A stretch of 11,635 bases of DNA from Candidatus Altimarinota bacterium (GCA_947373235.1 CANBWW010000028.1:1-11635), one strand, 5' to 3'; shown: positions 1-7,456, numbered from the stretch's first letter. Numbers and translations are program-made. The notes: generated from the letters alone by a model not told the origin.

Positions 1-683
1 TAGAATCCCAGCAAAGATATACCGATAAAACTTTTCGTGGTTATAAGTCAGAAAAACAAAAGAACGAAAATGATATATTTTTCTGGTTTGCGAAAAAAAG
101 AAATCAATGGAAAATGGATCAATAAATATCCAGCCAGATAGTTGGGATTCCCGAGAGTTGAGATCGATCGGCCTATTCCCCAGCTCGGAATTCCTCACAG
201 AGGAATAAATGAAAAAATCCCGAGTGATTCTAGTAACGCAAATATAGAAATGATACTTGCGGTGATGAGACTCGCCTGGATGAGTTTTTTTCGATCAGAA
301 ACAAAAGAAAAAATCAGAAAACTTCCGAGAAGAATCAAGAGAAAGATATACCCATGATATTTTTCATAGGAACCAAAGAGAAAATGATTCCAAAAATCTG
401 AAACATCTCAGAAATAATGAAGATGAAAAAGGCTGGCGATTCCTAAGGAAAAAAATGGGAAAATCAGAAGAATAAAGGTATAAAATCCATGTTTTTCGAT
501 CCAATCAAAAAAGGCTTTATTTTTCCTGAAAAGCACTTCCAGAATACCAGAAAGAACTAGAAAAAAAGCTAAAAGCACCTTAAATCTCTCGAAAGAACCA
601 CTTCATAATATCAGTCAAAATGGTGCGAAAAAGTGCGAAAAAATAAGCGGAACGAGGATGATAAGAAGAAAAGGTATGATCAT
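1..683 (-). CDS. O-antigen ligase/polymerase-like membrane protein (WaaL/Wzy superfamily), C-terminus beyond left edge
   Basis: Visible part is 227 residues from ATG at 683; it has no TAA/TAG stop and leaves the window. It reads as hydrophobic segments separated by short charged loops (first segment at about residues 2-18, others about 35-50, 66-82, 108-122, 133-150). The diagnostic piece is GRSISTLGNPNYLAGYLL at residues 171-188, the Gly-Arg...Gly-Asn-Pro-Asn pattern of the O-antigen ligase/Wzy_C family, preceded by a FLFGSYEKYHGY loop (about residues 101-112) typical of the same proteins. These membrane enzymes join or polymerise lipid-linked glycans at the outer face of the membrane. Five in-frame TGA (residues 23, 27, 92, 163, 212) must be read as Gly. 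Frame is open upstream to the terminator, but 683 is the first ATG; no Shine-Dalgarno. Ligase versus polymerase cannot be decided without the C-terminal half. Confidence 0.8.
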
Positions 684-699
684 AAATGATTTTCTGAAA

Positions 700-728
700 A
701 GTATATATATTTTCGGAAAATGGGAAAA
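700..728 (-). promoter_or_regulatory. Possible weak promoter of the O-antigen ligase-like gene
   Basis: On the minus strand TATACT lies at 705-700, 16 nt before the ATG at 683, so a transcript would have a leader of about 10 nt. The matching -35 region (728-723, TTTTCC) is poor. A promoter is expected here because a terminator at 730-758 separates the gene from the M23 gene upstream. Confidence 0.3.
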
Positions 729-729
729 G

Positions 730-758
730 AAAAAACACCCCTTGTGAGGGTGTTTTTT
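730..758. terminator. Bidirectional intrinsic terminator after the M23 endopeptidase gene
   Basis: An 11-bp stem (730-740 with 748-758; AAAAACACCC against GGGTGTTTTT) closes a 7-nt loop, CTTGTGA. A/T runs on both sides give a U-tract whichever strand is transcribed. It lies 64 nt beyond the stop of the minus-strand M23 gene. Confidence 0.88.
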
Positions 759-821
759 TGATTTTACTCACATCCAGATCTTTTGAATCAGATGAGAGTT
801 CTTTTTTCTATAAACCAATTT

Positions 822-1508
822 TTAATAGAATGGTGTATAGTAATTGAAAGGTTCAGGTGAAACAAAATTATATTTGTTTAGTTGATACTGAGTATTTGGA
901 CAAACATATCCCATGTTTGCTTCGCCAGTTCCATTATATGCACCTTTGTGAATACCCATATGTAAATGTGGAATATCACCAAAGTCATGATAATTAAACA
1001 ATGTACCAATAAGGGCACCTTTTGTAACTTGAATATTTAAATTTGTTCCAATACCAAATGATGTTGGATTGAGATGACCATAGAGTGTGGTCCACTTATC
1101 TGTAGATCCAGACTCAACAACAACGTAATAATCACCCGTACCTGTAAAAGCGTTTGATCTTCTCACGAAGCCATCTGCTATAGCAAACACTTGTGTACCA
1201 GATGGTGCCGCATAGTCTGTACCGAGATGTTTTGGATAGTTTCCTGAACAAGATTTTGTGGTACCAGGATAATCGTCTACCCCGAAACCAATAGAGGGGA
1301 CAATAGTTCCAGTAGGTGTACCATATCCCCATGACTTCAAGGTCGTATGATACGTGGGCACGATAGGAAAATATGTTGTCCCAAATGATGCGTAGGGCAA
1401 TGGAGCACCTAGACTAACAAATGGAAGTTGACTAAATTCAACTGTTACTGCAGATGCTGTACTAGCAATAGCACTTAATAAAACAACTTTTGAAATAAAG
1501 TGTTTCAT
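822..1508 (-). CDS. Secreted M23-family (LytM-type) peptidoglycan endopeptidase
   Basis: 228 aa. Residues 1-20 form a signal peptide (Lys near the start, hydrophobic VVLLSAIAS core, A-S-A cleavage site). The catalytic part carries the M23 zinc signature: HLGTD (His94, Asp98), YGHL (His145) and HLHMGIH (His181, His183), with the glycine-rich loops and the AIADG strand of LytM domains. M23 enzymes cut peptide cross-bridges of peptidoglycan outside the membrane. About 90 residues between signal and catalytic core are unassigned. Start is ATG at 1508, supported by GAAGGAG 6 nt upstream. It is probably cotranscribed with the 281-aa gene, whose stop is 36 nt upstream. All of its roughly 26 Gly codons are GGN; none is TGA. 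It could act in wall remodelling, or on a host or prey wall. Confidence 0.93.
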   Translation of the reverse strand: MKHFISKVVLLSAIASTASAVTVEFSQLPFVSLGAPLPYASFGTTYFPIVPTYHTTLKSWGYGTPTGTIVPSIGFGVDDYPGTTKSCSGNYPKHLGTDYAAPSGTQVFAIADGFVRRSNAFTGTGDYYVVVESGSTDKWTTLYGHLNPTSFGIGTNLNIQVTKGALIGTLFNYHDFGDIPHLHMGIHKGAYNGTGEANMGYVCPNTQYQLNKYNFVSPEPFNYYTPFY

Positions 1509-1514
1509 GATTTA

Positions 1515-1521
1515 CTCCTTC
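1515..1521 (-). promoter_or_regulatory. Shine-Dalgarno site of the M23 gene
   Basis: GAAGGAG on the minus strand, 6 nt before the ATG at 1508. It is worth noting because most other genes in this window have no such site. Confidence 0.8.
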
Positions 1522-1544
1522 TTGATTGAAAAAATGATATTACA

Positions 1545-2390
1545 TTACTTATTGGATTTCCAATAAGGTTTCCAGCCCAGAAATCAAAACACCTCCTCTC
1601 TATTTTCTGGGGAATCATTGATAAAACTATTACCAACAGCCAAAAATTGATCCATAAGGAGATCAAAATCTGCTATTTCATTTCCTGATAAACATTGCGA
1701 AGCGAGCAAATTTTCTCGATTACCACTGAGTGTATAGTTTCTGATTTGAAAAAGAACATTTAAGGGATCAAATCGACTCCAATCAATACTTTTACGACCC
1801 GTTTCGAGATCGACAGAAAGTATACTCTCTAAACTAAAATCTGTTGTAGAGAGGGAATTTGGAAAATTCCTTTCTATATCTGATTGACTATAAGGATCTG
1901 CTTTTATTAAGGATCCGCACTTGTTCAGTGCAGTAACCAACATGGGATTGGATAAAAAATCTTTCAGAGTTTTTTCGGTTTTAGATCGTACAATTCCTGA
2001 ATGAAAATACTCTTCAGAACTTGTTCCATCCTTAAAATCCTCTCTTTTTGGTGCCACCTCCTTCGGATTCCCTTCACCAAATACATAGTGAAGGGTTCGT
2101 CCATCATTGAGGGTAACATCCCTTTCTTTCCAGTCCGTATTTGGTTTCTGGAAAATAAATCCTGAATGTGTTTTTGTTGGAGTATTCGTTGATCCTGTTC
2201 GTATAGACGGATCAATAATCATACTTGTTCCTGATTTTTCTTTTGTATCGAATGTGGATACAGAAGAAATCTCAGAAGGTATTGGTAGGTGACTATTTGT
2301 ATCTGTATGTGGATAAAAATAATAGAAAATACCTGCTGTAGTGAAAAAGATCAGAACCAAACAGATACTCATCCAATGTTTTTTGATCAT
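1545..2390 (-). CDS. Membrane-anchored protein of unknown function, 281 aa
   Basis: Not recognised. An N-terminal signal-anchor (about residues 7-26, ICLVLIFFTTAGIFYYFY) is followed by a Ser/Thr/Pro-rich linker (about residues 30-80) and a soluble outer part, about residues 85-281. The outer part contains two Cys (in KCGSLIKADP and SQCLSGNE) that could form a disulfide; that pairing is inference. Start is ATG at 2390 with AAGGAG 6 nt upstream. A standard-code call would stop at TGA 1586-1584. Under code 25 this is Gly269 and the protein continues with FLGWKPYWKSNK to TAA at 1547-1545. The M23 endopeptidase gene follows after 36 nt on the same strand, so the two probably form one unit and may work at the same envelope site. 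No promoter could be defended upstream. Confidence 0.75.
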
Positions 2391-2396
2391 AAGAAG

Positions 2397-2402
2397 CTCC
2401 TT
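2397..2402 (-). promoter_or_regulatory. Shine-Dalgarno site of the 281-aa gene
   Basis: AAGGAG on the minus strand, 6 nt before the ATG at 2390. Together with the M23 site it is one of only two good Shine-Dalgarno sequences in the window. Confidence 0.8.
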
Positions 2403-2538
2403 AAGAAATATATATTCGTTTCAAGACGTCTCCTGAAAGTGGAAAGATTCTACACATGAAACCTTTCTGAATTCTTACATTTTGGAAAGAAAAGATGTTT
2501 TGAGAGAGAATTTTATGGACAAAATTATAATAAATTGA

Positions 2539-2572
2539 ATAAATAAATCCTCCATTCGGAGGATTTATTTAT
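2539..2572. terminator. Intrinsic terminator of the csaB-like operon
   Basis: A perfect 15-bp stem (2539-2553 with 2558-2572; core AATCCTCC/GGAGGATT) with a 4-nt ATTC loop. The minus-strand 69-aa gene ends inside it: its TAA (2567-2565) is part of the stem. AT-rich flanks suit termination from either side. Confidence 0.9.
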
Positions 2573-2774
2573 TCATAATTTTATCGATAATTGCCATCGG
2601 AAGCTTTTCGATTTCTTCACCATATTTCACGAGACGACGCGTGAAGACGAGAATACTCTGGACATGATCCATCATCATATACACTCGCCAAAGGATCATC
2701 GTGAGTGGGATCGTGATAGATACAACAAGAACGGCAAGTGCTATGTAAAGAATATTCAGCGGATCGAGTATCAT
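2565..2774 (-). CDS. Small one-TM membrane protein, 69 aa, unknown function
   Basis: Not recognised beyond being a small membrane protein. One strong hydrophobic segment (about residues 8-32, LYIALAVLVVSITIPLTMILW) is followed by a basic, amphipathic tail (about residues 36-69, with FTRRLVKYGEEIEKLP and IIDKIMNK) that probably lies in the cytoplasm. No TGA codon. Start is the first ATG, at 2774; no Shine-Dalgarno is visible. It is the last gene of the minus-strand operon with the CsaB-like transferase, 68 nt after the 184-aa gene, and its stop lies in the terminator stem. Small proteins of this shape are frequent in CPR genomes; a scaffold or accessory role is only a guess. Confidence 0.72.
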   Translation of the reverse strand: MILDPLNILYIALAVLVVSITIPLTMILWRVYMMMDHVQSILVFTRRLVKYGEEIEKLPMAIIDKIMNK

Positions 2775-2842
2775 AATGCAAATGGTGTGAGGAAATAGAG
2801 ATTGCTCGAGTTTTGGAGGAAAATGGAAAAAATTTCTAAATT

Positions 2843-3397
2843 TTATACTTTTGAAAGCGGATCTGGTTGTTTTTCTACATTTTGTGTTGTTGATTTTTCT
2901 TCTACTGGAGTTGGATTTTTTATATCCACGTTTTCACTTCCATCATAATTACGATCATTCCACCATTTTTTTATAGAATCAATGTCAGTAAGTGTATGTA
3001 CGACTTCTCCATGCCAGTATACTTTCATACAAACTGGAAGAGAAAAATCGAGAATTTGAGCAAGTTCAGGATTACTCGTCGACGAAAGAAATCGAAGAGT
3101 TGCGCTTTCAGTCCATACAATCGTCGACCAAATAGGCGAACGAAGAAGGATTTCTTGTCATTCTCGAGAACCATCTTCGTAAGATATAACGATGAGTCGT
3201 TTCTGTTCTTTGAGGACATTGAACTCTGCTTCAGATTTTAAGACGATCGGAGTATTTTGTAATTGTTTTTGTGCAAAATCAATAGTCTTTCATCAAAATT
3301 CTTCTGCTTTTTTCAAGTAAGGCGAAACCTTCTCAAGAAGTGGGCTTACTTTATTGAGATACGGGGTTGCTTTTGATTTTATATCGTTCCAGTTCAT
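2843..3397 (-). CDS. Unknown 184-aa protein, possibly thioredoxin-like fold without a CXXC
   Basis: Becomes one ORF only when TGA is Gly (residues 35, 36 and 80). The N-terminus carries three near repeats of seven residues (ATPYLNK, VSPLLEK, VSPYLKK, about residues 10-30), suggesting an amphipathic helix. Residues about 60-140 alternate strand-like and helix-like stretches (RLIVISYEDGS, ATLRFLSS, then LPVCMKVYWHGEVVHTL and a helical IDSIKKWW). The order of a Pro-containing loop, two strands with an HGE turn and a final helix resembles the second half of a thioredoxin fold; no CXXC motif is present, so redox activity is unlikely. The tail (about 150-184) is polar and probably disordered. Start is ATG 26 nt after the CsaB-like stop. 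The fold idea is inference. Confidence 0.72.
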
Positions 3398-3423
3398 AGT
3401 ATTTTTAGAGAAAGAAATAAGTT

Positions 3424-4524
3424 TTAGAGAGTCTTGAGTTTATCTTGAAGATCATCGTGTATTTTTTGATGATTTTTTTGTATACGCGACTTCTCATCAT
3501 CATAGTGATCGATGAGTTTTTGTAAACGTGGTTTAAATAAATTGAGGCTGCAATGTTCTGGAGCGAGTCGAAAATCACTGGGAACTTCGAGAATATTGAG
3601 AAGCTCTTTTGTTTTTGGTCCATAAGAAATCGAAAGAAAAGGAATTCCATGGACAGAAGCAAGCACCAACGAGTGAAATCTCATACCAATGATCGCATAG
3701 AGTGTCGGATAGACTTTCAGTGTTCATTCGATCGTTCCAGTCGTATGATAAGTCTTTCCAGACATGATTCGTTTGATAAAAAGAGAATCATTCTGTGTAT
3801 CGTTTCCGGATGTTGTATGTAGGAGAAAAACTGGATCATATCCTTCTTGCTCGAGATATTCATAGATCAGAGGGATTTTCAGTTCATCTGCGGAACTAAG
3901 AAAACCACCACGAACCGAAATACCGATACGTTTTTTTTCTGGGATTTTTTCTACTTTTTCTGGTTGATAGAGAAAAGCGAGATCAGGAATCTGGGAACAA
4001 GGGATTTCCAGTGCATCGAGAAGTGATGCACTTTGTTCATCTCGTACGATGATAAAATCTCATTTTTGAAATATTTTCTTGAGCTGCATTTTATTTTTGA
4101 TCTGCTTTACTTCCAAGCTGATTCAAAGATAGACTATCGTTGTTCCATTGAGTCTGGCAAGTTTGGTACGAAAAAACCACTGTCACAAAAGGGAAGAAAA
4201 TGAAACTCATGCTTCATTATCAAAGATAATTCCACCTCATCCGATGATCAAGATATCGGCACGAAGAATAAGCCAGATATTTTTGACAAGATATCCAATA
4301 TTGGCAAGCGGATTTCAGCGAATATTGTGAGGAAAATACGTCACATAATCGATCGTTTTTTCTTTCAAAAAAGAACTTTTTTTATCGTGAGTAAATACAC
4401 GAAAAGAAACAGTGTCTTTATAGTGCGTTTCGAGAAAATGAAACTCTTCCTGAAGAATGAGTTCATCTCCAAGATTATATGATCCTGTTGCGGTCATGAG
4501 TAAGACTTTCTTCTTTTTTGACAT
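3424..4524 (-). CDS. csaB: Polysaccharide pyruvyl transferase, CsaB-like
   Basis: 366 aa, the usual CsaB length. Family marks in order: TGSYNLGDELILQEE (residues 13-27, the N-terminal Gly-Asp-Glu loop), ADILIIGGGGIIFDNE (about residues 89-104), GDFIIVRDEQSASLL (mid-protein, the R-D...S pattern), RIGISVRGG, and IIGMRFHSLVLA with HGIPFLSISYGPK (residues about 278-303). Such enzymes transfer pyruvate from phosphoenolpyruvate to a sugar of a cell-wall polymer; in Gram-positives this makes the ligand for SLH-domain surface proteins. Seven TGA codons (residues 70, 96, 106, 114, 134, 155, 267) are read as Gly; the one at 96 lies in the conserved GGGG loop. Start is ATG at 4524; a TTG at 4539 is in frame but lies on top of the promoter -10. 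First gene of a three-gene operon. The exact acceptor polymer is unknown. Confidence 0.87.
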
Positions 4525-4530
4525 GATTTC

Positions 4531-4559
4531 ATTGTACAAAAAATACTGTTTTTATGCAA
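4531..4559 (-). promoter_or_regulatory. Sigma70-type promoter of the csaB-like operon, probably leaderless
   Basis: On the minus strand: -35 TTGCAT (4559-4554), a 17-nt spacer, -10 TACAAT (4536-4531). The ATG begins only 6 nt after the -10, so transcription should start at or next to the start codon and leave no 5' leader. This also rules out the in-frame TTG at 4539 as start. Confidence 0.78.
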
Positions 4560-4560
4560 C

Positions 4561-4597
4561 TTTTTCATATTTCTCATCATCGACATTTTTCATATTT
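4561..4597. repeat. Two direct copies of TTTTTCATATTT upstream of the csaB-like promoter
   Basis: TTTTTCATATTT occurs at 4561-4572 and again at 4586-4597, a 25-nt period. On the minus strand these are AAATATGAAAAA copies directly upstream of the -35 box, in the place of an UP element or activator site. Low sequence complexity makes chance possible. Confidence 0.5.
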
Positions 4598-4659
4598 TAC
4601 CTAAAAGTTATGAAACAATAAGAAAAACACAGATGAAAAAAAGAACAAGGGAAAATCAG

Positions 4660-4687
4660 TTGGCAAAGAAAGAAAAACACATACTAT
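4660..4687 (+). promoter_or_regulatory. Sigma70-type promoter of ssb
   Basis: TTGGCA (4660-4665), a 16-nt spacer and TACTAT (4682-4687), followed by AT-rich TATAAAT. The start would be near 4694, giving a leader of about 34 nt without a Shine-Dalgarno sequence. Confidence 0.6.
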
Positions 4688-4727
4688 ATAAATGCCCATA
4701 CACATCTAACTTTTAACCCTACATCAT

Positions 4728-5192
4728 ATGAGCAATTCCCTGAACAAAGTACAAATCATCGGAAACCTCACGGCGGAACCAGATATCCGTGAAACTCCAA
4801 ACGGACAAAAAGTCGCTACTTTCTCAGTAGCAACGAACCGCAAATGGAAAGATACCAGTGGAGTATTACAAGAAGAAGTCGAGTACCATAACTGTGTCGC
4901 ATGGCGAGGACTTGCGGATATCGCGGAACAATACATGCACAAAGGAAAAAAAGTATATATCGAATGATATCTCAAAACTCGTACTTGGGATGACACGGCT
5001 GGAGTAAAACGATATAAAACAGAAATTGTTTCAGATAACATCATCCTCCTTTCTGCCGCTGGATGAAGTTCAAGTGAAGGTGGTTACTCAGCTCCAAGTT
5101 TCGCTGATACAGCACCGAAAGATGAACAAAAAATAACGAAAACACGACCAAAAGTCGAAGAAGAAATTTCTATAGAAGATATTCCTTTTTAG
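4728..5192 (+). CDS. ssb: Single-stranded DNA-binding protein
   Basis: 154 aa. An N-terminal OB-fold (residues about 1-110): NKVQIIGNLTAEPDIRETPNG, KVATFSVATNR, EYHNCVAWRGLADIAEQYMHKGKKVYIEG and YLKTRTWDD, all standard bacterial SSB signatures including the W-rich strands that contact ssDNA. A flexible Ser/Gly/Lys-rich linker leads to the C-terminal tip ISIEDIPF, the acidic-Pro-Phe tail that recruits replication and repair proteins. A standard-code reading stops at TGA 4965-4967, removing a third of the OB-fold and the tail; here it is Gly80, at the conserved Gly of the KVYVEG turn. A second TGA is Gly113. Stop is TAG. It is a monocistronic gene with its own promoter, convergent with the 345-aa gene. 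Confidence 0.97.
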
Positions 5193-5196
5193 ACTC

Positions 5197-5246
5197 AAGC
5201 CATAAAATAATCCCTTTCTCGAAAGAAAGGGATTATTTTATGGCTT
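5197..5246. terminator. Long bidirectional terminator between ssb and the convergent operon
   Basis: A perfect 22-bp stem (5197-5218 with 5225-5246; inner part CCCTTTC/GAAAGGG) closes a 6-nt TCGAAA loop. It starts 4 nt after the ssb stop. The TAA of the minus-strand 345-aa gene (5235-5233) lies inside the right arm, so one hairpin serves both converging genes. Confidence 0.92.
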
Positions 5247-6270
5247 CATTTATTTTACTCTGTGTATAGTTTTTCTGGAGTTTTTTTATATCATCTTGGA
5301 TAAATAAGTAGGTAATCTTACAGAGTATTTCTTGATGGGAAATGAGAAATATTTCGAGTTTTCAGGATGAAGGATCAAAAATGATATTCCTCGAATCATC
5401 AATTTTTTCGACCAACTTTTGGTTTTTTTTCAGATCTCGATGATATAAAAAATCTTTTGAAGATATGTACTGCTGTGACCAAGAAATAAACTGAGCAACT
5501 GTATAGATATCTTTACGGAGTGATTCTGGAAAATTTTCTACCAAAGAATCAGACTGAAAATCATCTGCTTTCCATTTTTGGAATTGTTCATGAAGAAAAT
5601 GGTTTTGCGATCAAAACATTTTTCGAATCGATCCATTCACTGCGATAAAACACATAATATCTGGAACGGTAAGTTTTCCATAACGAATTTCTAGTTCTTT
5701 TCGAGTCTGAGAAAGATGAAGATACTGATTCATCAACTCCACTTGAGCAAGTTTATCATTATATTTCTTCTTTTTTTTACCTCGATCATGGGAATTATAG
5801 TGACCCATATTTTCTGGGATTTCCATCACCGTGATTTGTGAACCTATGGACAATGTTTCCAATTTTTTTCCATTTTTTATTGGAACTGTATATGGAACAC
5901 GACTGATAAGATCAGTCTTATAAGAAAGATCAAATTCTTTGGTTGGTAAAAAATGAAATCATGGCAACTCAAGCGAAATGAGTGTTTCGCACAATATCAT
6001 CTCTACTCATCTTCATCAATCAAGCTGATTATAGAGTCATTCTTGAAGTCGATCATCTGAAAATTTTTGCCAGTTGATACCGTTATGAGCCAAATAAGGA
6101 ATAGCCCCGAAGATATTCACGGGGTTTCGGATTTCTTCTGAACGAAAACGGGTAATTCCATACACCCTTGATTGTACCTTTGAAATCGTTTTTCCTACAG
6201 GGACATTTTTTCTGAAAAAGAAATCTTTTGTATTTGAACGTTGTTCTCTATTTGTATGAATATCCTCCAT
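5233..6270 (-). CDS. Unknown 345-aa protein in the PrgI/TraC-type operon; possible nuclease-like core
   Basis: Appears as three fragments under the standard code, all in one frame; with TGA as Gly (residues 78, 85, 86, 88, 104, 220, 303) it is a single ORF. No signal peptide or membrane segment; probably cytoplasmic. Middle part: a Gly-rich turn followed by a helix with GRGVEMILCETL (residues 87-97), a strand region ending in KTDLIS (Asp120), then ETLSIGSQITVMEI (Glu138, Gln145). A helix Glu, then Asp, then a [E/Q]-x-[K/T]-type strand is the layout of PD-(D/E)XK nuclease-like folds, but the third motif is a Q-I-T rather than E-x-K, so this is only a suggestion. Lysine-rich stretch DRGKKKKKYNDK lies near residue 165. 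C-terminal 100 residues are helical. Start is ATG at 6270, 14 nt after the TraC-type stop. Confidence 0.75.
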
Positions 6271-6284
6271 ATATTTATATTTTA

Positions 6285-7004
6285 CTATCCCAAATTAAGT
6301 CCTTCGGTATCGGCTTTTAGATTATTTTCGGTTTTGATACGAGGATTATAGTAGTTGTATATCAGTTTGATCAGATCTTCTTTTCCGAGGATATCAGCCT
6401 TGAGTCCGATCGATTCGAGACTCATCTTTGCCGTCGATGCACGCTCGAAGTTCCCTTTTCGTAAACGATCGGTTCGTATACGATTCATGCGGATATCCGC
6501 TGCTGATTCTTCCTGAGAAAGTGCTGCCCAAAAAGACTTAAAAATACCGAACATATCCGTTTTTCGGATCGAAGCATTTCCTTCGTAGTCGAAAGGAATA
6601 ACGATATAAAATTCTTTTTTCATAATTTGTGCCAAATCGATGAGATTCGTGAGAAAATCGACGTATTTATAGGTTTGTTCTTGCAAAAGAGAATTTTGCT
6701 GCTTGAGCGCAAGATTTTTAAGTCGGTTGATATAGGCCTCTATATCTACTTTCAATGATCGTGTGATAATTTGTACAGGAAAATTCAGTGAATTCAAAAA
6801 ACGTTGATACGAAATCAAAATCGCATCTTGCTCTTCAGTGGATTTCAAGTTAAAATTCAGCGGATGAATATGAAGGACCATACGAGAAGATCCATCTTTC
6901 ATGATCACGATATTGTCACGAATTTCAGAAAATGGGAGATATCGTTGTGTACTCGAATCTTTTTGTGGTTTTTTTCAGACTTGTATCTTGGAATTTTCGG
7001 ACAT
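6285..7004 (-). CDS. TraC/VirB4 N-terminal-domain-like protein (type IV secretion-like)
   Basis: 239 aa. The N-terminus has QRYLPFSEIRDNIVIMKDGS followed by MVLHIHPLNFNLKSTEEQ, the opening seen in VirB4/TraC-family proteins and their stand-alone CPR versions. It continues with FLNSLNFPVQIITRS, a helical stretch and FYIVIPF, the usual order of the N-terminal domain. No Walker A or B motif is present, so this is not an ATPase by itself. In full VirB4/TraC proteins this domain docks the ATPase to the channel. True start is ATG at 7004: TGA at 6977-6975 is Gly10, and a standard-code call would start at an internal GTG. It follows PrgI by 8 nt and precedes the 345-aa gene by 14 nt. Family assignment is from motif memory. 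Confidence 0.75.
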
Positions 7005-7012
7005 AAGAATAA

Positions 7013-7429
7013 CTAGAGTTTATTGATTTTTTCAGATATTTCTTCATTCATTTTGGATTCCATCGAAACATTTTGTTTGAGTTCTTTTTCTTGTGATGGG
7101 AGGATCACATAACCGACTTCTAGATCAGAAAAACTATCGGTTCAGACTGACCAAGTTCTTGATTTTGCATTCAAAGAAAGGCGAATATAGTTCAAAACTG
7201 CTGGTAAAAAAGTCATCTCATATATCTTCGTAAGTGCTACGGTGATACCTATAAGCACAAGTGGAGCGGCCAACATGGCTGCGATGGTTCCACCGACTTT
7301 TGGTTCCATATTTTTAAAAACCGTATATCCGAGTCCACCCCAAACCATCATAATAATCAATTGTCTCAGTGACAATCAAGCAACGATGATGTCTTCGTTT
7401 TCGATTTGGAGAGGAATTTTGTATTGCAT
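7013..7429 (-). CDS. PrgI-family membrane protein
   Basis: 138 aa. Starts MQYKIPLQIENEDIIVAGLSLRQ, the typical PrgI-family opening, then two hydrophobic segments (about residues 22-38 and 45-67, separated by a short FKNMEPKVGG loop), then TFLPAVLNYIRLSLNAKSRTW, and a charged C-terminal tail. PrgI-type proteins are small two-TM components found with VirB4/TraC ATPases in Gram-positive and CPR type IV secretion-like systems. Two TGA (residues 18 and 96) are Gly; residue 18 is in the N-terminal VAG turn, so the standard code would lose the true start. ATG at 7429 lies about 21 nt after the predicted transcription start. First gene of a three-gene operon. Confidence 0.85.
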
Positions 7430-7456
7430 CTATCAGAAAGAGGAGAATAGGATTTG

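Noticed and set aside
142..357. Plus-strand 71-aa ORF in the first 400 bases
   Set aside because: It is antisense to the O-antigen ligase-like gene, whose GNPN motif is clear; the 71-aa product has no recognisable feature.
580..771. Minus-strand 63-aa ORF spanning the terminator
   Set aside because: It begins at GTG beside the terminator, is translated through the hairpin and overlaps the real gene in another frame.
2253..2316. Two DnaA-box-like words, TGTGGATAC (2253-2261) and TGTGGATAA (2308-2316)
   Set aside because: They lie within the coding sequence of the 281-aa gene, only two are present, and no AT-rich unwinding region or dnaA gene is adjacent.
3424..7429. Chains of short same-frame ORF pieces that look like pseudogenes or frameshifts
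   Set aside because: Each break is an in-frame TGA and not an indel, the pieces share one frame, and family motifs continue smoothly across the breaks when TGA is Gly.
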